Source: an uncultured Ruminococcus sp.
Lineage (GTDB): Bacteria; Bacillota; Clostridia; Oscillospirales; Ruminococcaceae
Length of the DNA stretch: 64,000 bases
Assembly: GCA_946413815.1 (NCBI GenBank)
Contig: CAMKMD010000016.1
Coordinates: 1-64,000 of the forward strand
Reading direction: 5' to 3'
The notes under the pieces were generated by a model. That model was not told the DNA's origin. It searched no databases and saw only the letters and a program-made list of their open reading frames with translations. Below are positions 15,593 to 24,250 of the stretch, piece by piece (within the stretch, counting starts at the first letter, position 1; every line of letters starts with the position of its first letter). The translations under genes were made by a program, and so were the position numbers.

Positions 15593-18500
15593 TTATATCT
15601 TGGTTATATCCACAAGCTCGACATCATTTATCGTTCTGCCGGATTCAAGCACCTTTACAAGTGCCTTGGCTGTATCGATAGCTGTAAGGCTGCATATGGA
15701 ACGCTCGATGGACTTGCGGCGCATCTTTACGCTGTCACGCTCGGGAAGTCTGCCCTTTGCGGATGTGGAGATGACATAGTGTATCTTGCCGCTCTCGAGA
15801 AGCGTTACTGCATTTGGCTCACCGTCTGATATCTTCCTTACAAGGTGGGCGGCTATCATATTCCTGTGGAGAACGCTCTGTGTGCCGGATGTTGCGTAGA
15901 GCTCAAAGCCCATACGCTCGAACTTGTCGGCAATTGGGAGTATCTCCTGCTTGTCAGTGTCGCGCACTGAGATCAGCACTCCGCCCTCACGCTTGAGGTC
16001 GAAGCCGGCTGCGGTAAGTCCCTTCAGGAGAGCGTCCTGGAGGTTTCGGCCGATACCGAGGCACTCGCCTGTTGACTTCATCTCAGGTCCGAGCATAGTA
16101 TCAACATCAGTCAGCTTCTCGAAGCTGAATACGGGTACCTTTACTGCTACATAGTCGCCTGCCGGGTAGAGTCCGCTGGGATAGCCCATATCTTTAAGCT
16201 TCTCGCCGAACATGATGCGTGTTGCGATATCTACCATGGGGATGCCCGTTACCTTGCTGATATAGGGCACTGTACGTGATGAACGAGGATTTACCTCGAT
16301 AACGTATACCTCATGGTTGTATACAACATACTGGATATTTACAAGGCCGATAACGTTGAGCTCCTTTGCGAGAAGGCGTGTGTACTCAACGATTATGCGC
16401 TTGATGCGGTCGGAGAGGTGCTGTGCAGGGTATATGGAGATGGAGTCGCCGGAGTGTACGCCTGCACGCTCGATATGCTCCATGATTCCCGGGATGAGGA
16501 AATCCTCGCCGTCACAGATAGCGTCTACCTCTACCTCAGTACCCATCATATACTTGTCGATAAGCACGGGGTTCTCTATCATGTGGCTGGTAATGATGCC
16601 CATATACTCTATAACGTCTGCCTTTGAATGGGCGATTATCATGTTCTGTCCGCCAAGCACGTAGGAGGGACGGAGGAGCACGGGATATCCGAGATCCTCT
16701 GCAGCTGCTATGGCTTCCTCTGTGGTCATTACTGTATGACCGGCAGGACGCGGGATGCCGCACTTCTCGAGCACTTCATCAAAGCGCTCTCTGTCCTCTG
16801 CTGCGTCTATCATATCAGCGGAGGTACCGAGGATGTTGACGCCCATATCAGAGAGGTATCGTGTCAGCTTGATAGCGGTCTGTCCGCCGAACTGTACAAC
16901 TACGCCGTAGGGCTTCTCGGTCTCGATGATGTCGGCTACGTCCTCCTTTGTCAGAGGATCGAAGTAAAGGCGGTCGCCTGTATCGAAGTCGGTGGATACG
17001 GTCTCGGGGTTGTTGTTGCAGATAACTGCTTCATAGCCGAGCTTCTTGAGGCTCCATACGCAGTGTACGGAACAGTAGTCAAACTCGATTCCCTGTCCGA
17101 TACGGATAGGTCCGCTTCCGAATACCAGTACCTTCTTCTTGCCCGTGTTCTGATGCTCGATGAACTCTGCCGCCTCGTTCTCCTCGTCATAGGTGGAGTA
17201 GAAGTAGGGAGTTTCAGCCTTGAACTCGCCGGCGCAGGTATCAACCATCTTGAATACGGCGCTCTGGTGCATGGGACACTTCTGGCCGGAAATACGCTCG
17301 ATGGTGGAGTCGAGATAGCCGTACTTCTTTGCTGTGCGGTACTTGTCCTCTGTCAGCTCGCCCTCTGCAAGCCAGCGCTCCAGCTCTACAAGGTTCAGAA
17401 GCTTGTACAGGAACCAGTTATCGATCATGGTGATCTCATGGATCTCCTCGGGTGTGACTCCGCGCTTGAGCGCCTCGAATACAACGAAGGAACGCTCGTC
17501 GTCAATGACGTGGAGCTTCTCTCTAATCTCTTCATCAGTGAGCTTAGCCAGCTTCTTCAGATTCATGGTGTCCATGCCGAGCTCTATGGAGCGGACAGCC
17601 TTCATCATGGCCTGCTCAAAGCTGGTGCCGATAGCCATGACCTCACCGGTTGCCTTCATCTGTGTGCCCAGGGTACGCTTTGCGTATACAAATTTATCGA
17701 AGGCCCATTTCGGGAACTTGATAACAACGTAGTCAAGAGCAGGCTCAAAGCAGGCGTAGGTCTTGCCTGTTACCTGGTTGATGATCTCGTCAAGGGTATA
17801 GCCGACTGCTATCTTGGCAGCTGTCTTGGCTATGGGGTAGCCTGTAGCTTTGGAGGCAAGAGCTGAGGAGCGTGATACTCTCGGGTTTACCTCGATTACC
17901 GCGTACTCAAAGCTGGTGGGGTGAAGTGCGAACTGGCAGTTGCAGCCGCCCTCGACCTTCAGCTCCTTGATTATATTGATAGCAGCGGTACGGAGCATCT
18001 GGTACTCACGGTCACTGAGTGTAACAGCGGGAGCGATAACGATACTGTCGCCGGTATGTACGCCGACGGGGTCGAAGTTCTCCATGGAGCATACGGTTAT
18101 TACGTTGCCCTTGGCGTCACGTATAACCTCGAACTCTATCTCCTTCCAGCCGCTGATGCACTTTTCAACAAGGATCTGTGTGATAGGTGAAAGACGGAGT
18201 CCGTTGGTAGCTATCTCATGGAGCTCCTCTTCGTTGTTTGCGATACCGCCGCCTGTGCCGCCGAGTGTGAATGCGGGACGGACGATAACGGGATAGTTTA
18301 TTACCTTGGCGAAGTCCATTGCGTCCTCAACGGTCTCAACGACCTTGGAGGGGATGCAGGGCTCGCCTATCTTTTCCATTGTGTCCTTGAAGGCCTGTCT
18401 GTCCTCGGCCTTATGGATTGTCAGGGGATCTGCACCAAGCAGCTTTACGTTGTGGGAATCGAGGAAGCCTTCCTCTGCAAGCTGCATTGAGAGCGTAAGT

Positions 18501-18793
18501 CCGGTCTGGCCTCCGAGAGTAGAGAGAAGACTGTCGGGCTTTTCCATTTCGATGATGCGCTTTACCACATCAAGTGTGAGCGGTTCGATATATACCTTGT
18601 CGGCCATGGCCTTGTCGGTCATGATTGTAGCAGGGTTGGAGTTCACGAGAACTACCTCGAGTCCCTCCTGCTTCAGAGCACGGCAGGCCTGTGTTCCGGC
18701 ATAGTCAAATTCGGCAGCCTGTCCGATAACGATAGGACCGGAGCCTATAACAAGTACTTTCTTAATATCCTTTCTCAGCGGCATATCACTCAT
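15593..18793 (-). CDS. carB: Carbamoyl-phosphate synthase large subunit
   Basis: A 1066-residue CarB, the normal full length. With CarA it makes carbamoyl phosphate from glutamine, bicarbonate and two ATP for pyrimidine and arginine synthesis. It shows the internal duplication of two ATP-grasp halves (about 1-400 and 550-935), each starting with a VxVxGSGPIxIGQ motif (near residues 15 and 560) and each with a GGQTxxxL segment, plus a C-terminal MGS-like allosteric domain (about 940-1066). Its start overlaps the carA stop by eight bases. It is the last gene of pyrR-pyrC-pyrF-carA-carB. Confidence 0.97.
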   Translation of the reverse strand: MSDMPLRKDIKKVLVIGSGPIVIGQAAEFDYAGTQACRALKQEGLEVVLVNSNPATIMTDKAMADKVYIEPLTLDVVKRIIEMEKPDSLLSTLGGQTGLTLSMQLAEEGFLDSHNVKLLGADPLTIHKAEDRQAFKDTMEKIGEPCIPSKVVETVEDAMDFAKVINYPVIVRPAFTLGGTGGGIANNEEELHEIATNGLRLSPITQILVEKCISGWKEIEFEVIRDAKGNVITVCSMENFDPVGVHTGDSIVIAPAVTLSDREYQMLRTAAINIIKELKVEGGCNCQFALHPTSFEYAVIEVNPRVSRSSALASKATGYPIAKTAAKIAVGYTLDEIINQVTGKTYACFEPALDYVVIKFPKWAFDKFVYAKRTLGTQMKATGEVMAIGTSFEQAMMKAVRSIELGMDTMNLKKLAKLTDEEIREKLHVIDDERSFVVFEALKRGVTPEEIHEITMIDNWFLYKLLNLVELERWLAEGELTEDKYRTAKKYGYLDSTIERISGQKCPMHQSAVFKMVDTCAGEFKAETPYFYSTYDEENEAAEFIEHQNTGKKKVLVFGSGPIRIGQGIEFDYCSVHCVWSLKKLGYEAVICNNNPETVSTDFDTGDRLYFDPLTKEDVADIIETEKPYGVVVQFGGQTAIKLTRYLSDMGVNILGTSADMIDAAEDRERFDEVLEKCGIPRPAGHTVMTTEEAIAAAEDLGYPVLLRPSYVLGGQNMIIAHSKADVIEYMGIITSHMIENPVLIDKYMMGTEVEVDAICDGEDFLIPGIMEHIERAGVHSGDSISIYPAQHLSDRIKRIIVEYTRLLAKELNVIGLVNIQYVVYNHEVYVIEVNPRSSRTVPYISKVTGIPMVDIATRIMFGEKLKDMGYPSGLYPAGDYVAVKVPVFSFEKLTDVDTMLGPEMKSTGECLGIGRNLQDALLKGLTAAGFDLKREGGVLISVRDTDKQEILPIADKFERMGFELYATSGTQSVLHRNMIAAHLVRKISDGEPNAVTLLESGKIHYVISTSAKGRLPERDSVKMRRKSIERSICSLTAIDTAKALVKVLESGRTINDVELVDITKI

Positions 18794-19892
18794 CCCCCTT
18801 TTTCATCCTGCTGATAAACTCATCAAACAGATACGACGTATCCAGCGGTCCGCCGTGGGCCTCCGGATGGAACTGCACCGTGAAGGCGTTGAAGGCGGTA
18901 TAGCGTATGCCCTCGCAGGTCTTGTCGTTGGCGTTGATATGAGAGACCTTTCCTGCCTCTGCGGGTATCGTATCGCCGATAACAGCATAGCCGTGATTCT
19001 GGCTGGTTACATAGGTAAGGCCGCTCTCCAGGTCGATGACGGGCTGGTTAGCACCTCTGTGGCCGTATTTCAGCTTTTCGGTCTTTGCGCCGTTGGCAAG
19101 TGCCATGAGCTGGTGACCGAGGCATATACCGAATATCGGGATGCCGAGCTTTTCTATCTCACGGATGTTTGCGATTATCTCTGTGTTCTCAGCCGGGTCT
19201 CCGGGGCCGTTTGAAAGCATGATGCCATCCGGTGCAAGAGCCTTTAACTGCTCTGCTGTAGTGTATGCGGGGACCACTATGACCTCACAGCCTCTCTTTA
19301 CGAGCTCCTGACGGATGTTGCGCTTGTAGCCGAAATCGAAGAGCACCACGCGGTACTTCTTCTGCCCGGGCTCATAGGCACGCTGCTCCGTGCAGGTAAC
19401 TGAGCTTACCGCATCCTTTACGGTATAGGCCTTTATCTGCTCCATGAGGGCTTCCCTGTTCTTTGCGGGATCCTCAGTGGTGATGACTCCGTTCATTACA
19501 CCGGTCTCACGGATTATACGTGTGAGGCGGCGGGTGTCGATATCGTAGAGGCCTATTACGTTATGCTCCCTGAGGAAATCATTGATATTTCCCTCGCAGC
19601 GGAAGTTTGACGGTATCTCGCACCACTCGCGGACTATGTAGCCGCCCACATAGGACCTGGCGGATTCGCTGTCCTGTGAGTTGACTCCGTAGTTGCCGAT
19701 GAGCGGGAAGGTCTGTGTTACGAGCTGTCCGTAATAGCTCGGGTCGGTGAGGGTCTCCTGATAGCCGGTAAGGCCGGTAGTAAATACTACCTCTCCTACT
19801 ACAGAGCCCTTTGCGCCGAAGCTCCTGCCCTCAAAGACAGTGCCGTCGGCAAGCAGCAACCATGCTTTTTCTGCGTTTCTGAAAAGTGACAT
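18786..19892 (-). CDS. carA: Carbamoyl-phosphate synthase small subunit
   Basis: A 368-residue glutamine amidotransferase subunit that supplies ammonia to CarB. The N-terminal CPSase_sm domain (WLLLADGTVFEG start, GYQETLTDPSY) is followed by a class I glutaminase domain with the nucleophile Cys in GICLGHQ and the His/Glu of QFHPEA. It has AAGGAGG upstream of ATG 19892. It lies 90 bases after pyrF; this spacer holds a small hairpin (CCGCAG/CTGCGG) and no clear promoter, so it is read from the pyrR promoter. Placement beside pyrR/pyrC/pyrF marks it as the pyrimidine-pathway enzyme. Confidence 0.97.
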   Translation of the reverse strand: MSLFRNAEKAWLLLADGTVFEGRSFGAKGSVVGEVVFTTGLTGYQETLTDPSYYGQLVTQTFPLIGNYGVNSQDSESARSYVGGYIVREWCEIPSNFRCEGNINDFLREHNVIGLYDIDTRRLTRIIRETGVMNGVITTEDPAKNREALMEQIKAYTVKDAVSSVTCTEQRAYEPGQKKYRVVLFDFGYKRNIRQELVKRGCEVIVVPAYTTAEQLKALAPDGIMLSNGPGDPAENTEIIANIREIEKLGIPIFGICLGHQLMALANGAKTEKLKYGHRGANQPVIDLESGLTYVTSQNHGYAVIGDTIPAEAGKVSHINANDKTCEGIRYTAFNAFTVQFHPEAHGGPLDTSYLFDEFISRMKKGDE

Positions 19893-19982
19893 TTCAATTC
19901 CTCCTTGGATGTGTCAGAGGTCGGATATATGATACTTGAGCCGCAGCCCCACGCCATTGTAGGACTGCGGTGGATTATGTAC

Positions 19983-20909
19983 TTACTTCAGGTTGATGTA
20001 CTGGCAGATGTCATCGCGCATACGTATAACCTCGCGGCGTGCTGCCTGTGCGAACTCGCGCTCGTCGCAGCCTTCCTTCTTGTATGCACACATTACTGCA
20101 CGGGATGAATTGACGATAGCTCCGAGGCCGTTCTCGTCGAAACCGCCCCTGAGGCCCTCAGCTCCGCCGCCCTGTGCGCCGTAGCCGGGAACAAGGAACA
20201 TGGTGTGGGGAAGTCTCTTTCTGAGCAGTGTGAGCATCTCGGGATAGGTAGCTCCGACTACTGCGCCTACTGCGGAATAGCCGTACTTTCCTACTGTATC
20301 AGCGCCCCACTTCTCACACATATCGCCCATGCACTCATAGATGGTGCGGCCGTCAGCAAGCTTCATATCCTGGAGCTCGCCGGATGAAGGATTGGAGGTC
20401 TTTACAAGTACGTAGATGCCTTTGTCATTCTTTCTGCACTCCTCAAGAAGAGGATCGATGCCGTCTGTACCGAGGTAGCCGTTTACGGTGAGAGCGTCTG
20501 CACCGAAGGGTGCGATCTCGTTCTCCTGTACATTCACGCTGCCGAGGTGAGCGCTTGCGTATGCCTGCATGGTAGCTCCGATATCGTTGCGCTTGGCGTC
20601 TGTGATAACGAACATACCGTTGAGCTGTGCGTACTGGATAGTTTTCTCCAGAGTCTTGATGCCGTGATGGCCGTACATCTCGTAGTATGCGGCCTGGGGC
20701 TTTATAGCGGGCACAAGATCATGGATCTCGTCGATGATAGCCTTATTGAAATCAAAGATAGCCTTTGCGGCAGCTTTGAGGGTACCGCCGTCCTTCTCCA
20801 TGTACCTCTCCTGTATGAATGCCGGTACATACTCCAGTTTCGGGTCAAGTCCTACTACTGTGGGGTTTTTTAACTCAATGATCCTGCTGATAAGTCTGTC
20901 AAATGACAT
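19983..20909 (-). CDS. pyrF: Orotidine 5'-phosphate decarboxylase
   Basis: A 308-residue type 2 OMP decarboxylase that makes UMP, the final step of the pathway. Key segments are VGLDPKLEYVP near the start, the catalytic DAKRNDIG (a Lys/Asp pair), and VPGYGAQGG near residue 235. The length matches the longer subfamily (about 270-310). Its ATG overlaps the pyrC stop by one base, so translation is coupled. Confidence 0.95.
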   Translation of the reverse strand: MSFDRLISRIIELKNPTVVGLDPKLEYVPAFIQERYMEKDGGTLKAAAKAIFDFNKAIIDEIHDLVPAIKPQAAYYEMYGHHGIKTLEKTIQYAQLNGMFVITDAKRNDIGATMQAYASAHLGSVNVQENEIAPFGADALTVNGYLGTDGIDPLLEECRKNDKGIYVLVKTSNPSSGELQDMKLADGRTIYECMGDMCEKWGADTVGKYGYSAVGAVVGATYPEMLTLLRKRLPHTMFLVPGYGAQGGGAEGLRGGFDENGLGAIVNSSRAVMCAYKKEGCDEREFAQAARREVIRMRDDICQYINLK

Positions 20910-22186
20910 TACTTCTCCATCCTTTCATCGTATCTTACGATACCCTTTGATATTGTTATTACAGGCTTGCCCTTTAAGGTCATGCCTTTGAACACTGTAT
21001 TATGTGACTTTGAATGCAGCTTTGCGGGATCAACTGTCCAGCTGCGGTCAAGGTCTGCTATAACAAGGTCTGCGATGCTTCCCTCTGCTACAGAGGGGAT
21101 CTCAAGGCCGAGTATCTTTCTCGGGTTCACGCACATCAGCTCTACAACCTTGGGGAGAGTTATCTCTCCGGTATGATAGAGTGCTGTGAGAGTTGCTGCA
21201 AGGGAGGTCTCAAGGCCGACAACTCCGTTGGGTGCCTTCTCGAATACAGCCTTCTGCTCGTCTGTATGAGGAGCATGATCGGTGATGATGCAGTCGATGG
21301 TGCCGTCCTTGATGCCGTCTATTATCGCCCTTACGTCCGCAGGAGTCCTGAGAGGGGGATTCATACGGTAGTAGGCGTCACGCTTTTCAAGCAGCTCGTC
21401 AGTGAGCATGAAGTAGTGAGGGGCGGTCTCACAGGTGACCTTCACTCCTCTTGATTTTGCAAACCTTATCATTGCTGTGCTGCCCTCGGTGGATACGTGG
21501 CAGATATGTACCCTTGCACCTACGGATGATGCAAGTATCATCTCGCGGGCGGTGATGTAATCCTCTGAGGCTCTGTCCATACCCTTGACCCCGAGCTTCT
21601 CTGAGGTCTCACCCTTGTTCATGATGCCGCCGTTTATTATGCTCAGATCCTCGCAGTGTGAGGCAACGAGCAGGCCGTTCTCCTTTGAGAGCTCCAGTGC
21701 ACGGCGCATATTCTCAGCATTCTCCACCGGACGTCCGTCATCAGAGATGCAGATGCAGCCGGCTTCTTTAAGGGCCTCGTAGTCGCAGAGACCATCACCC
21801 TTCATGCCGCCTGTGATGCAGCCCACCGGGTAGACGTCAACGCCTGTGCCCTCTGCCTTATTGCGGATATAGCGGATTATCTCCGGATCATCGCAGGGGG
21901 GGATGGTATTGGGCATGGCGAGCACGCCTGTGACTCCTCCTGCAAGCGCTGCGGCACAGCCGGTGAGGACGTCCTCCTTCTCGGTCTGGCCGGGATCGCG
22001 GAAATGAACGTGCATATCGAACAGGGAGGGCATCAGGACGAGCCCTGTTCCGTCGATAACCGTATCTGCTTCCCGGTCTATATTCTCTGCTACTTCCGTG
22101 ATACGCTCACCGGATATGTATACATCGGTGACGCTGTCCCTTTCGGTATCAACTGCGCGTATATTCTTGATCAGTACAGATGACAT
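20909..22186 (-). CDS. pyrC: Dihydroorotase
   Basis: A 425-residue class I dihydroorotase that interconverts carbamoyl aspartate and dihydroorotate. Metal ligands include HVHFRDPG (about 60-67), further His residues in ASHCED and ARVHICHVS, and the catalytic Asp in TDHAPH. AAGGAGGAG precedes the ATG at 22186, 17 bases after pyrR. pyrB, pyrD and pyrE are not in the window, so the pathway is split between loci. Confidence 0.96.
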   Translation of the reverse strand: MSSVLIKNIRAVDTERDSVTDVYISGERITEVAENIDREADTVIDGTGLVLMPSLFDMHVHFRDPGQTEKEDVLTGCAAALAGGVTGVLAMPNTIPPCDDPEIIRYIRNKAEGTGVDVYPVGCITGGMKGDGLCDYEALKEAGCICISDDGRPVENAENMRRALELSKENGLLVASHCEDLSIINGGIMNKGETSEKLGVKGMDRASEDYITAREMILASSVGARVHICHVSTEGSTAMIRFAKSRGVKVTCETAPHYFMLTDELLEKRDAYYRMNPPLRTPADVRAIIDGIKDGTIDCIITDHAPHTDEQKAVFEKAPNGVVGLETSLAATLTALYHTGEITLPKVVELMCVNPRKILGLEIPSVAEGSIADLVIADLDRSWTVDPAKLHSKSHNTVFKGMTLKGKPVITISKGIVRYDERMEK

Positions 22187-22203
22187 TGATCTCCTCCTTC
22201 ACC

Positions 22204-22752
22204 TTATCGTGTGCTGTGTCCCGGATCTCCGCTGTATATGCAGACCATATCAGCTCCGTCAAGATCCTTTACTGATACCTTTACTACCTCGCTGTGCGAT
22301 GTGGGAAGGTTCTTTCCCACGTAATCAGGGCGCACAGGGAGCTCGCGGTGTCCCCTGTCGACAAGCACTGCAAGCTGTATCGACTTCGGTCTTCCCCGCT
22401 TGATTATCGCCTCGATCGCTGCACGGACGCTTCTTCCTGTGAATATGACGTCGTCAACGAGTATGACCTTCTTGTCCTTGACCGGGAAGGGTATTTCGGT
22501 GCGGTCGCTGTGCCCCTCCGGTGAGCCGTCATCTCTGTAGGGGGTTATATCAAGCGCGCCGAAGGGTACGCTGCATTTCTCCAGTTCTGACAGCTTCTGT
22601 GCGATACGCCTGCCGAGGGTGACACCGCGGGAGAGGATGCCGATAACACAGATATCCTCCGTTCCTTTGTTGCGCTCGATTATCTCATAGGAGATACGTG
22701 CCGTTGCACGGGCTATCGCCTGTTCATCCATAATAATGCGTTTCTCTTCCAT
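22204..22752 (-). CDS. pyrR: PyrR bifunctional pyrimidine regulator / uracil phosphoribosyltransferase
   Basis: A 182-residue PyrR. It binds UMP and a conserved RNA loop in pyr leaders to promote termination, and also has uracil phosphoribosyltransferase activity. The PRPP-binding motif VILVDDVIFTGRSVRAA is at about residues 95-111. The start is ATG 22752 with GGAG seven bases upstream, directly after the attenuator terminator. It is the first gene of the operon that it regulates. Confidence 0.96.
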   Translation of the reverse strand: MEEKRIIMDEQAIARATARISYEIIERNKGTEDICVIGILSRGVTLGRRIAQKLSELEKCSVPFGALDITPYRDDGSPEGHSDRTEIPFPVKDKKVILVDDVIFTGRSVRAAIEAIIKRGRPKSIQLAVLVDRGHRELPVRPDYVGKNLPTSHSEVVKVSVKDLDGADMVCIYSGDPGHSTR

Positions 22753-22769
22753 AATCTGCTCCGGATACG

Positions 22770-22938
22770 AAAAAGCTCCCGGCTATAGAGCAGGGAGCAT
22801 AGTTACAGTTACATCTGTGCCCGCACTTAGGGGTACAGCTTCGCCTTGATCTGTATTGAATGCCGCCTTGCCAACCTCACAGGATTGAATTAAAGGACAG
22901 TAATTGCATGATGCAATATCATATAAGCAATGTTCGCT
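22770..22938 (-). promoter_or_regulatory. PyrR-responsive attenuator leader
   Basis: The RNA leader of the pyr operon. The segment at 22866-22886 (minus strand AATCCTGTGAGGTTGGCAAGG) matches the PyrR binding-loop consensus ARUCCNGNGAGGUUGNNAAG. Downstream, GCTCCC (22793-22798) pairs with GGGAGC (22775-22780) followed by five T (22770-22774), forming an intrinsic terminator just before pyrR. By analogy with the Bacillus pyr operon, PyrR-UMP binding should favour this terminator and its absence an antiterminator; the antiterminator pairing was not worked out. Confidence 0.93.
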
Positions 22939-22944
22939 TTGAAC

Positions 22945-22973
22945 ATTATACCACACCTGCAATCATTTGTCCA
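22945..22973 (-). promoter_or_regulatory. Sigma-A promoter of the pyr operon
   Basis: Minus strand TGGACA (22968-22973), 17-base spacer, TATAAT (22945-22950) with extended -10 TGG. It places the start of the PyrR leader at about 22938. Confidence 0.88.
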
Positions 22974-22995
22974 GTACTTTCTGAAAAATTGCAGG

Positions 22996-23214
22996 TCACT
23001 TTTTCTTTTTCTTCATTCTGTAGCCGATGTTAAGGACTGCTACAGTCGTCAGGAGCGCAGTTTTAACCGCTGTCAGCAGCAGTTCTTTACGGTCGTGCTT
23101 GTACTTCATAGATTTAGGTATCTCCCGGCTGCCGGACAGATCGCCCTTGCCTGCGGTCTTCATGGTACCGTAACCTATTGAAAACTTGTCGCCGAAATCC
23201 TTCTGATACTCCAT
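22996..23214 (-). CDS. Small membrane protein with a lysine-rich tail
   Basis: A 72-residue protein, unrecognised. The start at ATG 23214 has AGGAGG eight bases upstream, inside the end of trmB, so it is translated from the trmB transcript. Residues about 43-63 form one hydrophobic helix and the last five residues are all lysine, suggesting a single-pass membrane protein with a positive cytoplasmic tail. A longer frame upstream overlaps trmB and has no ribosome binding site. Confidence 0.7.
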   Translation of the reverse strand: MEYQKDFGDKFSIGYGTMKTAGKGDLSGSREIPKSMKYKHDRKELLLTAVKTALLTTVAVLNIGYRMKKKKK

Positions 23215-23218
23215 GCTC

Positions 23219-23875
23219 TCAGTCCTCCTGTACAGGCTCTGCGATAAGGAACTTGATCTTAAGCCCCATTTCCGTGAACATCTTCTCGTGCTCAGTTTCA
23301 AAATTCTCGATACCCGTCTCGCTGTGGAGATCACGGGTAATATACTTTATCCTGAATCCGGCCTCTGCGAAATACTCCAGTGATTCTTCAAAGAGCTCGT
23401 CATCATCGGTCTTGAACCAGATCTCGCCCTTCAGGAACTTCCTGTAGTTCACAAGCTGCCTTGTATGTGTAAGTCTGCGTTTCTTGTGCTTCTTCTTCGG
23501 CCAGGGATTGCAGAAGTTGATATATATCCTGTCTGCACGGTCGTTCTCGTCCCATGCAAGGTCAAGACGCTCTATATTCTGTATCGCTATACGCACGTTC
23601 TCGGGCTCGCTGCTGCCGTATGCCGCTTCGATCTTCCGCTTTGCAAGCACCAGCATCTCGTTCTTGATATCCATGGCTATGAAGTTTGCCTCGGGATGTG
23701 CAGGCGCTGCCTGTGAGATGAATCCGCCCTTGCCGCAGCCAAGCTCTACATACAGAGGCTTTGAAGGAACGGGGAAAAGCTCCGTCCAGTGTCCCTTCTG
23801 CTCCTGCGGATCGGGTATATAGAAAGGGCAGGCCTCAAGCTCGGGCTTTGCCCAGGGTTTATGTCTTATGCGCAT
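23219..23875 (-). CDS. trmB: tRNA (guanine-N7)-methyltransferase
   Basis: A 218-residue TrmB that methylates G46 in the variable loop of tRNAs with S-adenosylmethionine. Motifs are [10 protein letters not shown] (SAM-binding glycine loop, about 44-53), [15 protein letters not shown] (substrate site) and the C-terminal T-x-x-E motif (FETEHE). The start is ATG 23875 with GGAGG; the frame continues upstream into the repeat element but that part is not coding. The next gene starts within a few bases of its stop. Confidence 0.94.
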   Translation of the reverse strand: MRIRHKPWAKPELEACPFYIPDPQEQKGHWTELFPVPSKPLYVELGCGKGGFISQAAPAHPEANFIAMDIKNEMLVLAKRKIEAAYGSSEPENVRIAIQNIERLDLAWDENDRADRIYINFCNPWPKKKHKKRRLTHTRQLVNYRKFLKGEIWFKTDDDELFEESLEYFAEAGFRIKYITRDLHSETGIENFETEHEKMFTEMGLKIKFLIAEPVQED

Positions 23876-24011
23876 ATTAACCTCCGGTTGTTTTATCTTT
23901 AACTGGTACGCTATAGGTACATTATAACACATACCTCCAAAGATTGCAACCCCGGAGCACAAAAACCACCGGCTGTTTTTACTTCTATGTGGTGTTTCCG
24001 GTGGATCAATA

Positions 24012-24169
24012 GTGGGGGCGCTGCCCCCACACCCCTGCCAAAGAGGCAAAGCCTCTCTGGACTCTCATTACAAAACCAGTCCACCCCATTTTATGGGGTG
24101 GACTGGTTTTGCAGCGGGATCCCAAAGGGACTCGTCCCTTTGGCGGGAGTTTGAGGGCAGAGCCCTCAA
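24012..24169. repeat. Modular palindromic intergenic repeat, copy with insert
   Basis: A chain of inverted repeats: GTGGGGGCG..CGCCCCCAC-like, an AAGAGGC/GCCTCT hairpin, CCAAAGGGA..TCCCTTTGG and GAGGGC..GCCCTC. The reverse complement of 30477-30570 follows the same module order with high identity. Unlike that copy, this one carries an extra segment of about 50 bases that includes the hairpin at 24071-24111. No coding potential was seen. Confidence 0.8.
24071..24111. repeat. Perfect 19-bp hairpin nested in the palindromic repeat
   Basis: The left arm 24071-24089 is the exact reverse complement of 24093-24111 around a TTT loop. It is absent from the matching place in the 30477-30570 copy, so it looks like an inserted module, like a tiny palindromic element. 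Confidence 0.85.
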
Positions 24170-24215
24170 TACTGCTCTATCAGAGATACCACATGGAAGT
24201 AATACCAGCCCGCAT

Positions 24216-24244
24216 GAAAAAGGCCGTCCCTTCCGGGACGGCCT
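24216..24244 (-). terminator. Intrinsic terminator of pfkA
   Basis: AGGCCGTCCC (24221-24230) pairs perfectly with GGGACGGCCT (24235-24244), loop TTCC; on the minus strand it is followed by a T run. It lies six bases after the pfkA stop. Confidence 0.92.
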
Positions 24245-24250
24245 GTGTGA

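Noticed and set aside
16628-17866. Long plus-strand open frame (412 codons) opposite carB
   Set aside because: It lies entirely antisense to conserved carB, its product is low-complexity Leu/Val/Cys-rich sequence without a family motif, and no ribosome binding site precedes it. Other long antisense frames, such as 26881-27981 and 29240-30271 opposite the ABC exporter genes, were rejected on the same grounds.
23876-24049. N-terminal extension of TrmB by about 58 residues
   Set aside because: The extension runs into the palindromic repeat, and GGAGG lies just before the internal ATG at 23875 that begins the conserved protein.
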